Shown here piece after piece: positions 17,185 through 26,558 of a DNA stretch of 64,000 bases. Where the stretch lies: positions 62,001 to 126,000 of the forward strand of contig CAZOSB010000002.1 of assembly GCA_964582545.1 (NCBI GenBank), written 5' to 3'. The position numbers and the translations under genes are program-made. The stretch is from JAVVUJ01 sp964582545. GTDB lineage: Bacteria; Bacillota; Clostridia; Peptostreptococcales; Anaerovoracaceae. Below the pieces are notes generated by a model. That model was not told the DNA's origin. It was given only the letters and a program-made list of their open reading frames with translations, and did no database searches. How positions within the stretch are numbered: position 1 is the first letter of the stretch; each line of letters opens with the position of its first letter.

Positions 17185-20100
17185 ATGTTAAAAAATATAG
17201 TGTTTAAGCGGTGTATGGCTATCTTGGTATCTATTGCTATGGTCGTGCAAATACCGTGCATCCCTTTAGTGGCAGATCTTTTTAATTCAAAAGTATATGC
17301 TGCTCCCGAGAGTCAAGCAATCTTGCCACAGGAAATATGCCAATTAGCGGATGATTTCAGTACTTTGGAAATATATGAATACGTTAAAAATAATTTCAAA
17401 AGTCAGTTTTATTATAAATCTCAGAAAGAAGTTAAGGTTGCCTTTGATGAAAAAAGTGGAAACGATTATGATCTTTCTGTATTACTGTCTGAAATGTTGC
17501 GATATAAAGGAATTGAAACCAGATATTGTACGGGGTTCGTAAAGTTAAATCTTTCACAAGTCCTAGGAATGACAGGGGCTTCTACGCCCGATGGTGCTGC
17601 CCGAGTTTTGGCGGCACAAGGGATACCTACTACCGTCATTACTTCACAGGGGAAGATTTCGGCGATTCAGATTGAGCGTATTTGGGTAGAAGCTTACATT
17701 CCATATGAAAACTATCGTGGAATCGGTAACGGAAGAGGTCCGAAGACCTGGGTTCCATTGGATGGAGCGTTTAAGATGATAGATGGTGATGGGGATATTA
17801 TTCCTGAGACGTTGGGGTTGTTCCCAGCATCATTGCCCTATCGGGTAGCATCTATTTCAGAAAGATTTGAGGATATTGTAATCAAGGATGAGCAAGCTGA
17901 AGCTGAAGCTCCTGTGATTAACCATGATATTCCTTTTAGTATGACATTGGGAGAAAGCTATGAATGTACTGTGACGGCAACTGCTATGCAGGGTATAAAG
18001 AGTCTTACGGTCACATTAAACGGGGATGTGGTTCCTTTAAGCCCTCTAGGAACTTTTACATTTACTGCATCTGAGTATGGAACCTATTTATTTGCCATAA
18101 AAGCGATTGGAGGGGACGACAAAGTAAGGACGGTGACCCATACGCTTTCCATGGAGAGAATATCACCGGAAGACATGGATACTATATGCCCTCAGTTAAA
18201 CGTAAGAATTGACTCTGGAGAAGAAGCATCCTTGGGTAATCCTGTCTACATATATGTAAATGCCAGTGATAACAGCGGTAAGGTTTTTATAGATGTAAAA
18301 GTCAACGGTATGACAGCCGAAGGGGACGAGGGAGTGTATTTCTTTACTCCTGATGCATTTGGCTCCTATAATATTATCGTTGTTGCATCCGACAGTGCTG
18401 GAAACTATATTAAGAAAACTTATGTTCACAGTATTTCACAAGATCAAACCATAGAGGATGTGATACCTCCTCAATTAAATGTAACGTACATAGACAGCGA
18501 TGTAGCTATGGGAGAAACCATGCGCATCAATATTGATGCCACTGATGACAGTGGGGAAGTAAGCGTACGAGTAACTGCAAATGGCGAAGAAGTACCTTAT
18601 GAAGATGGTGTGGCACGATTTACACCTCAGTCAGCCGGAAGTTATGAGATTATTGTTGAAGCACAAGATTCTACGGGAAATGGTGCTATTGCAAAATTTA
18701 CCGTAGAAGTCACATCGGTATCTGGAAAACCACACTTGTACATTCTTATCAACGAGGGGTTGGACAAAGTAAACATCGGGGATAAGGTCATTCTGCAAGT
18801 TGGCGGAGTAGGACTTTCAAAAGAATACCCCATCACTTTAAAGTTAAACGAAAACAACTTAATATTAAATAAATTTGGTGAAGCAGAGTTCACCCCTTTA
18901 AAAGCCGGTATCTATAAATTTAGTGCTTTTGCAAAAGATCTTAATGGAAATGAACTGAGCGTTTCAGACACTTTAAAAGTTTTAAGCACTGAAGGTACAG
19001 AATTGCCACAGTTGGAAATAACAGGCATTAGCGAGGGAGCCGAGGTCACAGGTCCAACGGATATATTAGGTACCATAGGGGCGGAAGGATTGTCTTACTA
19101 TACCTTATCCTATGCAGATTCAGATAGTGAAGATTTTACCGTATTTGCTCAGGGCGACCAACCAACGGAAAATACGGTTTTAGGTACATTTGATCCTACC
19201 TTGCTTCAAAATGGGTATTACACTATACGCCTTATGGGGTATGGAGCAGCAGGGATAGAATATGATGAGATCACATTGTCTGTGCAGGGGAAAATGAAGA
19301 TAGGAAACTATTCTGTTGCATTTCAAGATATGATCTTTCCTGTGATGAACTTCCCGCTTACGGTTACTCGAGGTTATGATAGCCGCGACAAAAATAAGTC
19401 AGGGGATTTTGGATATGGATGGAATATGGAATTGTCCGGTGCAAAGTTATCGGAAAGCTGTGCCCCAGGGCGGCATTGGGGGCAAGAACCTGTTCCTATA
19501 GATTTTGGGTTAGTAAAATATAGATTTACTCAGAGTAAAATTCATGAAGTTTCCATCGATTGGGGAAATGGAATAACTGAAAAATTTGCCATGGAGCTTT
19601 CTCCCAGAGAGCAAAGCATGATTCCAATTACCCATAATATCTCTGTATCCTATAAGCCCTTAGGTTATACTACCTCCAAGCTGGAGGCCGTGGGTACCAC
19701 ATCCGACCTCATCTATAACGGTGGGAGGCTTTTGAATTCCACAGACTTAAACGTATATCAACCTCAGAAATATAAGCTGACAGCGCAGGACGGCACTGTT
19801 TATATTATTGGTGCTTCTAGAGGTGTAGAAAGCATAAGTGACGTACAGGGAAACCAGATTACCATAAATAAAAACGGTCTTTCCCATTCCGATGGAAAAT
19901 CTATCTTTTTTATTCGTGATGATAAAAACCGCATTACAAAACTTTTAGGCCCTACCGGTAAAGAGGTTTCGTACGCTTATGATTTACAAGGAAACCTTGT
20001 AAAGATGACAGATGTTGCAGGAGGAACCACAGAATTTCTTTATGATAAAAATCACTATCTTTTAGAAATGAAGGATCCCAGAGGTGTTCGGGTTGCAAGA

Positions 20101-23100
20101 AACGAATATGATGAGCAAGGTAGAATTGTAGCCGTGGTAGATGCAGACGGAAAGCGTACGACCTTTGACAACGATATCTCCGGTCGCCGACAGGTGGTTA
20201 CTGACAGGCTGGGATACAGTACTCTATATGTCTATGATGAGCGTGGCAACATCCTTTCTCAAACGGATGCCAATGGCATTATCACAACTAACACCTACGA
20301 TAGCAATGGACAGCTTTCCGCTCGAACGGATGCGTTGGGTAACGTTACTCATTTCCAATGTACTCCCGATGGGAAGTTGATCTCTTCCACAGATTCTTTA
20401 GGCAATGAAATAAAAAATACCTACGACACAAAGGGGATGTTGCTTTCAGTGTCTGCAATGAATTCGATTCAAATGGTATCTACTTATAATCAATATGGAA
20501 ACCCTACCAAGATTAAGGATGCCTTAGATAATGAAACTACTTATGCTTATGACTCAAAAGGATTGGTCAGCAGCATTACCGATAAAATCGGTACCTACAT
20601 GGCACATACCCGTGACAGTGAGGGCAATGTGACTGCGCTTACAAACGGTAATGGAGAGACTGCCACTTTTACTTACGATGAAGATGGCAATTGTTTATCA
20701 AAAACAGAAACAAGAACGGGATCGTCCGAGGTAGAAAGTATTACGGAAAATTACACCTATGACAATGCAGGAAGGGTTACCAGCGTTCTCTACTCTGATG
20801 GGAGCACGTTGACCTTATCCTATGATAAGGTTGGACGGTTGTCAGAAGCCATTGACAGCAAAAACCGAAAAACCAGTTTCTCCTATGATTTAACAGGAAA
20901 TCTTGTTGAAGTAGTATATAGCGATCAAACCAAAGAAACCTTCGATTATGACAAAGAAGGGAGGAATGTAAAGGCTACGGACAGATTGGGAAGAGAAGTC
21001 ACCTTATCTTATGACAAGGTGGGAAACTTAACAACCAAGACCTACCCTAACGGTGCTTCCATAAAATATGAGTACGACAATAAGTATAGAATCGTTTCCA
21101 TAACAGATGCGGCAGGGAGTAAGACCAGCTATAAATATGATGATTTGGATAGAAATACCGAGGTAATCGACGCCTTAGGACATACCGTTTCCTATAGTTA
21201 TGATGAGCTTTCACGAGTAAACACCATGACCGATGCTAGGGGTAATACGTATGCTTATACCTACGATGCCAACGGAAATCGCACAAGCATAATACTGCCT
21301 GACGGATCGTCCATTACAGCAACCTACGATGCCAGAAGCCGCCTTTTGTCACAAGAAGATCAAAGCGGATACACAACCGCTTACGAATACGACGGAGCAG
21401 ATCGATTGACCTCTGTGACAGATGCCATGGGCAATGCTTGGAACTATGGGTACGATGAAATAGGTAATCTGGTACATATAGAGGATCCAGCAAACAATAG
21501 CACCTATTATGAATATGATGAACTTGGCAGAGTTGTAAAAACCCAGAATCAACTGGGACAAGAGGCTACGGCAACCTATGATTTATCAGGATGCCTGACA
21601 TCCTCCACCGATTATGCAGGAGTTACCACCTTCTATAGTTACGATGAGATGGATCGGCTAATCAAGAAAGACATAGCGGGAAAAGTCACAGAATTTGCTT
21701 ATACACCAGATGGAAAATTGGATGCCGTTACAGATGAAAGAGGAAAAACCTCTTACACCTATGACGTGATGGATGGGCTGACCTCTGTAAGAACACCGGA
21801 TGATGTTGAAGTAAGGTATACCTATGATAAAGCGATGCGGTTGACATCCGTAAAAACCCCTTACCAGATGACTTTCTATGGATATGATGCCCTGAGCAGA
21901 TTGGCAGAAGTAGAAGATGAGTTAGGGATCACAACCTATCAATACGATGCCAACGGTAACCGTATTCAAATGAAGTATTCCAACGGGATTAAAGTCATCT
22001 ATGAATACGATGACTTAAATCGCTTACAAACAGAAGAAATCCTACATGAAGACGGCACGGCTCTGGCATCATACACTTACACTCTGGGTGATGCAGGACA
22101 ACGCCTGAAGGTAAACGAAACGGATTTTGACGGCAAAGAAAGAAGTCTTTCCTATACATATGATAAGCTGTACCGTCTGACAGGAGAAACAATTTACTCC
22201 GGTGGCATAACAGAGACAACCACCTACACCTATGATGCTTTAAGCAATAGAACTAGCAAAATCAAAAACGGCGTAACGACAGAATACACATATAATGCGT
22301 TAAATCAACTTGTAAATGAAACAGGAATCCAGTATACTTATGATCATAACGGAAACCTGATCCAACAAGACGGAGAGGGAAAAACAGCTCGGTATACCTA
22401 TGATGTCAATGGAAGATTAGAACAAGCCACCATCCAAACATCAGAAGGAAACAGTGTAGAAACCTACGGGTATGACTTTGCAGGAAATCGAATAGAAAAA
22501 ACTACAGACGGCCTTAAAACCACCTACATTCTGGATACATCAAGCTGGCTGAGCTACGTACTGTGCGAAGTAGACCAAACAGGAACCCCCATAGCCACCT
22601 ACACCAGAGGAAACGAGCTAATCTCCAAACGATTCCTAGGAGAGGAAGAAACATTGGAAGGCTTCAGCCTTTTGGAAGAAGAAGAAGAAGGGCCCCTCAA
22701 TGACTCAGAGCCAGAAGAACCCGAAGAATCCGAAGACCTGCCCGAAACTCCGGATAAAGAAAAGCCAAAAGAAGGCAACGAGGATTCCTCACCAATTGAG
22801 CCAGAAGACCTACCCGAAAATACCCAAGAAGAAAATTTGGGAGCAAAAGCAAAACAGAATTCAGTCGCCCAACAAGAATTAACTGAGAGCACTCAGGAAA
22901 CCTCAAAAGAAAAAGATAACGAGGATTCAGGCGAAGGGAGAAAAGAAGAGGAAGAAACAGAATCCCAACCACTGCCAGATGAAAACACAGAAGCACAAGA
23001 CCCAGAAAGGGAAGAAGGAGACTCCACCCAAGTTCCCGAAGAAGAACTACTCATAGAGCCCTTCAACAACCCAGAAACCGCACCAAAAGTCCGATACTAC

Positions 23101-24153
23101 CACTACGATGGACACGGAGATGTAAGATTCCTTACAAATGAAAGAGGAACCATAACAGACACCTACACCTTCGACGCCTTCGGAAACCTGACAGACCAAA
23201 CAGGAGACACAGAAAACGACTACCTGTACTGTGGAGAACAGTTCGATAGAACTACAGGACTGTACTATCTGAGAGCCAGATATATGAACCCAAAAACCGG
23301 AGGGTTCATCAGTATGGACGAGTATAGCGGAAGCATATTCGACCCAGTAAGCCTGCACAAATACCTATATGCCAATGCCAACCCCGTAACGTACAAAGAC
23401 CCAAGCGGCTACTTCACCCTAGCAGAAGTAAGCGTAAGCATGAGCATTTCCACCACATTGAGAGAAGCCCATGCAACAGCAATGTTCAGTGGACTATTAA
23501 ATGCTTTACATACCTTCATGTCCGGAGGAAGCCAAGGAGATGTACTTAACTCCTTCTTCGGAGGAATCGGAGCCGGCTACCTCTTCGGAGGAGTAGGGAA
23601 ACTAGCCCAAATAGGCCCCATGATGAAAGGCTTTATGGGAGTCTACTCCTTAGGTGGAATCGGAATGGGTTACTTACAAGCCTATGAAGATTTCGAGAAG
23701 GGGAATCAGCAAGCGGGGACGCTGATGCTGATTACAAGCAGCATAGGAGTTGTTGGTTGGGCTAAGGCATACTTTCCGAAGGATGTAGCTTCTAAGTTTG
23801 GAAGTATTCTGAAGGATAAGTCTGGTCGGGTTGGGTTGATAAAGGGTAGTGATGGAAGCAAAATATCAGTAAGGGATGAGCTACTAAATAGTATTGAAAA
23901 TTCTAAACTAAAAAATGTTGCAGATCAAATTTATAGGCCTGGCGCTTCACACGGGGATGGAGGTTTAGCAGATGCCGTTAGATATGAATTATCAACAGGA
24001 GAATATGTAGGTGGAAAGTCACATCTTCTGAAAGCAACTGAAAGAGTTAAGAACTTACAAAATGTTATTAATAAACAGAATTTAAACCATAAAGATTTAG
24101 AGATTGCAAATAAACTTTTAATTAATTTAAAAAATGCTTTAGAAGGTAATTAA
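17185..24153 (+). CDS. Secreted Rhs/YD-repeat polymorphic toxin, full length
   Basis: The 2322-residue protein starts with an AAGGAGG ribosome binding site and a signal peptide (to about residue 39). A transglutaminase-like domain follows (about 55-200; R-I-W-V-E-A-Y and W-V-P-L-D visible, but no Cys at the usual G-x-C position). Then come four Ig-like domains (235-600), an Rhs entry segment (700-800) and a long run of YD repeats (930-1800, for example Y-D-x-x-G-N-L). An acidic, Pro/Glu-rich linker (about 1820-1960) precedes the Rhs core (2008-2080, Y-C-G-E-Q-F-D-R-T-T-G-L-Y-Y-L-R-A-R-Y) and a hydrophobic pretoxin segment that ends at D-K-S-G-R-V-G. The last 105 residues are the toxin tip, containing G-G-L-A-D-A-V-R-Y and V-G-G-K-S-H, seen in other polymorphic toxins but with an activity I cannot name. 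The tip and the next gene are much more AT-rich than the core. Confidence 0.88.
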   Translation: MLKNIVFKRCMAILVSIAMVVQIPCIPLVADLFNSKVYAAPESQAILPQEICQLADDFSTLEIYEYVKNNFKSQFYYKSQKEVKVAFDEKSGNDYDLSVLLSEMLRYKGIETRYCTGFVKLNLSQVLGMTGASTPDGAARVLAAQGIPTTVITSQGKISAIQIERIWVEAYIPYENYRGIGNGRGPKTWVPLDGAFKMIDGDGDIIPETLGLFPASLPYRVASISERFEDIVIKDEQAEAEAPVINHDIPFSMTLGESYECTVTATAMQGIKSLTVTLNGDVVPLSPLGTFTFTASEYGTYLFAIKAIGGDDKVRTVTHTLSMERISPEDMDTICPQLNVRIDSGEEASLGNPVYIYVNASDNSGKVFIDVKVNGMTAEGDEGVYFFTPDAFGSYNIIVVASDSAGNYIKKTYVHSISQDQTIEDVIPPQLNVTYIDSDVAMGETMRINIDATDDSGEVSVRVTANGEEVPYEDGVARFTPQSAGSYEIIVEAQDSTGNGAIAKFTVEVTSVSGKPHLYILINEGLDKVNIGDKVILQVGGVGLSKEYPITLKLNENNLILNKFGEAEFTPLKAGIYKFSAFAKDLNGNELSVSDTLKVLSTEGTELPQLEITGISEGAEVTGPTDILGTIGAEGLSYYTLSYADSDSEDFTVFAQGDQPTENTVLGTFDPTLLQNGYYTIRLMGYGAAGIEYDEITLSVQGKMKIGNYSVAFQDMIFPVMNFPLTVTRGYDSRDKNKSGDFGYGWNMELSGAKLSESCAPGRHWGQEPVPIDFGLVKYRFTQSKIHEVSIDWGNGITEKFAMELSPREQSMIPITHNISVSYKPLGYTTSKLEAVGTTSDLIYNGGRLLNSTDLNVYQPQKYKLTAQDGTVYIIGASRGVESISDVQGNQITINKNGLSHSDGKSIFFIRDDKNRITKLLGPTGKEVSYAYDLQGNLVKMTDVAGGTTEFLYDKNHYLLEMKDPRGVRVARNEYDEQGRIVAVVDADGKRTTFDNDISGRRQVVTDRLGYSTLYVYDERGNILSQTDANGIITTNTYDSNGQLSARTDALGNVTHFQCTPDGKLISSTDSLGNEIKNTYDTKGMLLSVSAMNSIQMVSTYNQYGNPTKIKDALDNETTYAYDSKGLVSSITDKIGTYMAHTRDSEGNVTALTNGNGETATFTYDEDGNCLSKTETRTGSSEVESITENYTYDNAGRVTSVLYSDGSTLTLSYDKVGRLSEAIDSKNRKTSFSYDLTGNLVEVVYSDQTKETFDYDKEGRNVKATDRLGREVTLSYDKVGNLTTKTYPNGASIKYEYDNKYRIVSITDAAGSKTSYKYDDLDRNTEVIDALGHTVSYSYDELSRVNTMTDARGNTYAYTYDANGNRTSIILPDGSSITATYDARSRLLSQEDQSGYTTAYEYDGADRLTSVTDAMGNAWNYGYDEIGNLVHIEDPANNSTYYEYDELGRVVKTQNQLGQEATATYDLSGCLTSSTDYAGVTTFYSYDEMDRLIKKDIAGKVTEFAYTPDGKLDAVTDERGKTSYTYDVMDGLTSVRTPDDVEVRYTYDKAMRLTSVKTPYQMTFYGYDALSRLAEVEDELGITTYQYDANGNRIQMKYSNGIKVIYEYDDLNRLQTEEILHEDGTALASYTYTLGDAGQRLKVNETDFDGKERSLSYTYDKLYRLTGETIYSGGITETTTYTYDALSNRTSKIKNGVTTEYTYNALNQLVNETGIQYTYDHNGNLIQQDGEGKTARYTYDVNGRLEQATIQTSEGNSVETYGYDFAGNRIEKTTDGLKTTYILDTSSWLSYVLCEVDQTGTPIATYTRGNELISKRFLGEEETLEGFSLLEEEEEGPLNDSEPEEPEESEDLPETPDKEKPKEGNEDSSPIEPEDLPENTQEENLGAKAKQNSVAQQELTESTQETSKEKDNEDSGEGRKEEEETESQPLPDENTEAQDPEREEGDSTQVPEEELLIEPFNNPETAPKVRYYHYDGHGDVRFLTNERGTITDTYTFDAFGNLTDQTGDTENDYLYCGEQFDRTTGLYYLRARYMNPKTGGFISMDEYSGSIFDPVSLHKYLYANANPVTYKDPSGYFTLAEVSVSMSISTTLREAHATAMFSGLLNALHTFMSGGSQGDVLNSFFGGIGAGYLFGGVGKLAQIGPMMKGFMGVYSLGGIGMGYLQAYEDFEKGNQQAGTLMLITSSIGVVGWAKAYFPKDVASKFGSILKDKSGRVGLIKGSDGSKISVRDELLNSIENSKLKNVADQIYRPGASHGDGGLADAVRYELSTGEYVGGKSHLLKATERVKNLQNVINKQNLNHKDLEIANKLLINLKNALEGN
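23209..23835 (+). repeat. Rhs core/pretoxin repeat, copy 0 (inside the full-length gene)
   Basis: This 627-bp block encodes the Rhs core and pretoxin segment and recurs, without length change, at 25035, 26873 and 28901. In this copy the first 120 bp differ (the motif reads P-K-T-G-G-F-I-S-M-D-E-Y-S instead of P-R-I-G-T-F-I-T-Q-D-A-Y-A). From 23329 to the end it is almost identical to the others, with only scattered substitutions. Confidence 0.93.
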
Positions 24154-24154
24154 A

Positions 24155-24502
24155 ATGACAAGTAAAAAATTAAACAATTTATTAATTAAGGAATTCCCTA
24201 ATCTAATTAATAAATACAATGAAGAGGTAGAATGGCAAGAAGGTGATGATACAGGCTCCCATATAGTATATGGAGATGTGTTTACGCCTTATATGGTAAG
24301 GTGTATAGAAGATAATAAAAAAGATGAGTTAAACAAAATTTTTAATTATATTGAATTGATTTTAGAAAAAGAAGATAAATACATTGATGAAGTTATTGCG
24401 TTTAGTGTTTTAGAAGGGGTAGTTGATCTTATTAAAGAAGATATTTTTTCTATGCTAGGTATAAAAACTCAAGAAATATTAGCAGAGCTATACTTAACTT
24501 GA
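24155..24502 (+). CDS. Probable immunity protein for the full-length Rhs tip
   Basis: This 115-residue acidic cytoplasmic protein starts one base after the Rhs stop codon, the usual toxin-immunity arrangement. It contains D-T-G-S-H-I-V-Y-G-D-V-F-T-P-Y and a helical C-terminal half, resembling small helical proteins (DUF7674-type, from memory) found next to polymorphic toxins. It shares no visible similarity with the immunity candidates further along, as expected for a partner specific to this tip. The gene is strongly AT-rich, like the tip it follows and unlike the Rhs core. Function is inferred from position. Confidence 0.65.
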   Translation: MTSKKLNNLLIKEFPNLINKYNEEVEWQEGDDTGSHIVYGDVFTPYMVRCIEDNKKDELNKIFNYIELILEKEDKYIDEVIAFSVLEGVVDLIKEDIFSMLGIKTQEILAELYLT

Positions 24503-24522
24503 TAAGGTTTGTAGCTTAACCT

Positions 24523-24719
24523 AACATCCAAAGCGAACCAAAGGGGAGAACCTTTGAGCAGTTTTGTAAGAATGTTCCCTTTGGTCGAGTATCCAGTTTC
24601 CTGAGGGAAAACACTGTTGCAAGGATACAGTTTGTTTTCCCTCAGAGAAACTGCACGAGGTCAAAGTCGAACATTCCAAAACTGTGAACCGGGTTTTACC
24701 CGTGGTTGATTTGGGTGTT
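24523..24719 (+). repeat. Structured 197-nt module-boundary element, copy R1
   Basis: First of four copies (also 26363, 28391, 30158). The ends pair as a basal helix (AACATCC...GAACC with GGTTGATTTGGGTGTT, one T-G wobble). Inside are a small hairpin (CAAAGG/CCTTTG), a long-range helix (CAGTTTTG..GAATGTTC with GAACATTCCAAAACTG), a long apical hairpin of about 20 bp (CAGTTTC-CTGAGGGAAAAC with its complement) and a CGGGT-TTT-ACCCG hairpin. It lies 20 nt after the immunity gene and 120 nt before the next Rhs tip gene. It contains no good reading frame. Confidence 0.85.
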
Positions 24720-24839
24720 GATTGAAGAAGGAAAATTGCTGAAATAAATGCTATTAAGATTTGTAGAAGTTATACAAAAGCAAATTTTCGACAAAAATAA
24801 ATCAAAATTCAATGATTCTTTCTTAAAATGAGGCACTAA

Positions 24840-25958
24840 GTGATAAAGAATAAGACATTTAGCAGGATTATAGCTATAGTGGTGGTAGCGACAATGCTAC
24901 TGCAAACATCTACAGGTGCATTTGCTTCACAAATATTTTTTGAATCAACTAATAAGGCATTCAGTAAAGAGATTTCAGGAAATTCAACATCATTTGTAAG
25001 CACTAATAATATTCAAACTGCCAAGCTTAGCAGGACAGAAAATAACTACCTGTACTGCGGAGAACAGTTCGATAGAACCACAGGACTGTACTACCTGAGA
25101 GCCAGATATATGAATCCAAGAATAGGCACCTTTATCACACAAGATGCCTACGCAGGAAGCATATTCGACCCAGTAAGCCTGCACAAATACCTATATGCCA
25201 ATGCAAACCCCGTAACGTACAAAGACCCAAGCGGCTACTTCACCCTAGCAGAAGTAAGCGTAAGCATGAGCATTTCCACCACATTGAGAGAAGCCCATGC
25301 AACAGCAATGTTCAGTGGACTATTAAATGCTTTACATACCTTCATGTCCGGAGGAAGCCAAGGAGATGTACTTAACTCCTTCTTCGGAGGAATCGGAGCC
25401 GGCTACCTCTTCGGAGGAGTAGGGAAACTAGCCCAAATAGGCCCCATGATGAAAGGCTTTATGGGAGTCTACTCCTTAGGTGGAATCGGAATGGGTTACT
25501 TACAAGCCTATGAAGATTTCGAGAAGGGGAATCAGCAAGCGGGGACGCTGATGCTGATTACAAGCAGCATAGGAGTTGTTGGTTGGGCTAAGGCATACTT
25601 TCCGAAAGATGTAGCTTCTAAGTTTGGAAGTATTCTGAAGGATAAGTCTGGTCGGGTTGGGAAGAGCGTAGTTCAAAATACAGGAAAAGGTAAAAATAAA
25701 ATTAAGCCAGATGAAAATGCAGCTGGGGATCATACTGTATTTAAACGTGATAATCTTACAGATGAGATAACTAACTATAAAACTTATAAAGTAAACCATA
25801 GAAATCCGACGGGTTTTGATGAGGTTCTGGGATATGATGGAATTGGTAGCACACATCAAAATAAAGTAACAGGAGAAGAGTTAATGCCCCATATACATGA
25901 TAAGAATGCCATAGGGCAAGTAAGAAAGCCTAACTTAGATGAAATTCCGAAAAAGTAA
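24840..25958 (+). CDS. Tip-only Rhs protein with type-24-like toxin
   Basis: A GTG start at 24840 (an ATG aligns there in the 28706 copy) gives 372 residues. There is a signal peptide ending near A-F-A-S (about residue 29), a 35-residue Ser/Asn/Thr-rich spacer and the 209-residue Rhs core/pretoxin block (about 66-274). A 98-residue tip follows, with P-D-E-N-A-A-G-D-H-T-V-F-K-R-D and M-P-H-I-H-D. That pattern agrees with my recollection of polymorphic toxin type 24 (Ntox24), a predicted nuclease. There are no YD repeats, so the protein cannot form an Rhs shell. It nevertheless has its own start and secretion signal, so it may be expressed as a small exported toxin or serve as a recombination donor. 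Its Imm53-like neighbour supports a toxin identity. Confidence 0.82.
   Translation: MIKNKTFSRIIAIVVVATMLLQTSTGAFASQIFFESTNKAFSKEISGNSTSFVSTNNIQTAKLSRTENNYLYCGEQFDRTTGLYYLRARYMNPRIGTFITQDAYAGSIFDPVSLHKYLYANANPVTYKDPSGYFTLAEVSVSMSISTTLREAHATAMFSGLLNALHTFMSGGSQGDVLNSFFGGIGAGYLFGGVGKLAQIGPMMKGFMGVYSLGGIGMGYLQAYEDFEKGNQQAGTLMLITSSIGVVGWAKAYFPKDVASKFGSILKDKSGRVGKSVVQNTGKGKNKIKPDENAAGDHTVFKRDNLTDEITNYKTYKVNHRNPTGFDEVLGYDGIGSTHQNKVTGEELMPHIHDKNAIGQVRKPNLDEIPKK
25035..25661 (+). repeat. Rhs core/pretoxin repeat, copy 1
   Basis: 627-bp block aligned without gaps to copies at 23209, 26873 and 28901. Homology to the other modules stops abruptly at 25661, right after the D-K-S-G-R-V-G codons. Confidence 0.93.
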
Positions 25959-25971
25959 AGGAGAAGGAAGA

Positions 25972-26259
25972 ATGGAAATTTTAATATGGTTACAGGATTG
26001 GTATAGAAATAACTGCGATGGATATTGGGAGCATATGTTCGGAATCAAAATTTATACTTTGGACAACCCTGGTTGGAGTGTGAAAATAGATTTAGAAGAT
26101 ACAGAGTTAGTGGATAAGCCATTTAATAAGATTCAATATGATAATGGAGATGATGATTGGTTACTTTGTATGAAAAAAGATGAAAAGTTTAGTGCAGGTG
26201 GGGATCCAGATAAGTTAATAGAAATATTAACGATATTTAAAAATTGGGTAGAAAGATAA
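25972..26259 (+). CDS. Imm53-family immunity protein
   Basis: The start at 25972 is supported by an AAAGGAGAAGGAAG ribosome binding site immediately upstream; the frame is open further 5' into the toxin gene but lacks such a site. The 95-residue product reads L-Q-D-W-Y-x6-D-G-Y-W-E-H at the N-terminus, then Y-T-L-D-N-P-G-W-S-V-K-I-D-L, the signature I recognise for the Imm53 family. Members neutralise cognate polymorphic nuclease toxins by direct binding. It follows the type-24-like tip by 13 nt, so the pair is coherent. The acidic composition fits binding to a basic nuclease. Confidence 0.82.
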   Translation: MEILIWLQDWYRNNCDGYWEHMFGIKIYTLDNPGWSVKIDLEDTELVDKPFNKIQYDNGDDDWLLCMKKDEKFSAGGDPDKLIEILTIFKNWVER

Positions 26260-26362
26260 AATAGTTCTATTAATCTGGATAGATGAAATCCGAGAAACAA
26301 CTTTATAGAGTATAGTTAAAACGTACTTAAAAGCTGGAGTTCATTAGCTACTTTTTAAACCC

Positions 26363-26558
26363 AACACCCAAACGAACCAAAGGGGAGAACCTTTGAGCAG
26401 TTTTGCAAGAATGTTCCCTTTGGGCGAGTATCCAGTTTCCTGAGGGAAAACACTGTTGCAAGGATACAGTTTGTTTTTCCTCAGAGAAACTGCACGAGGT
26501 CAAAGTCGAACCTTCCAAAACTGGGAACCGGGTTTTACCCGTGGTTGGTTTGGGTGTT
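26363..26558 (+). repeat. Structured 196-nt module-boundary element, copy R2
   Basis: Same architecture as R1. The basal helix is a nearly perfect 16-bp pair (AACACCCAAACGAACC with GGTTGGTTTGGGTGTT, one mismatch). In the long apical hairpin one C is changed to T, which still pairs with G if the element acts as RNA. Flanks read ACCCAAC on the left and GTTGAAT on the right, matching integron-like RYYYAAC and GTTRRRY, possibly by chance. Confidence 0.86.

Noticed and set aside
24523..24719. Folded element as an insertion sequence
   Set aside because: It encodes no transposase. A MITE is not excluded, but the constant position after immunity genes argues for duplication with the module.
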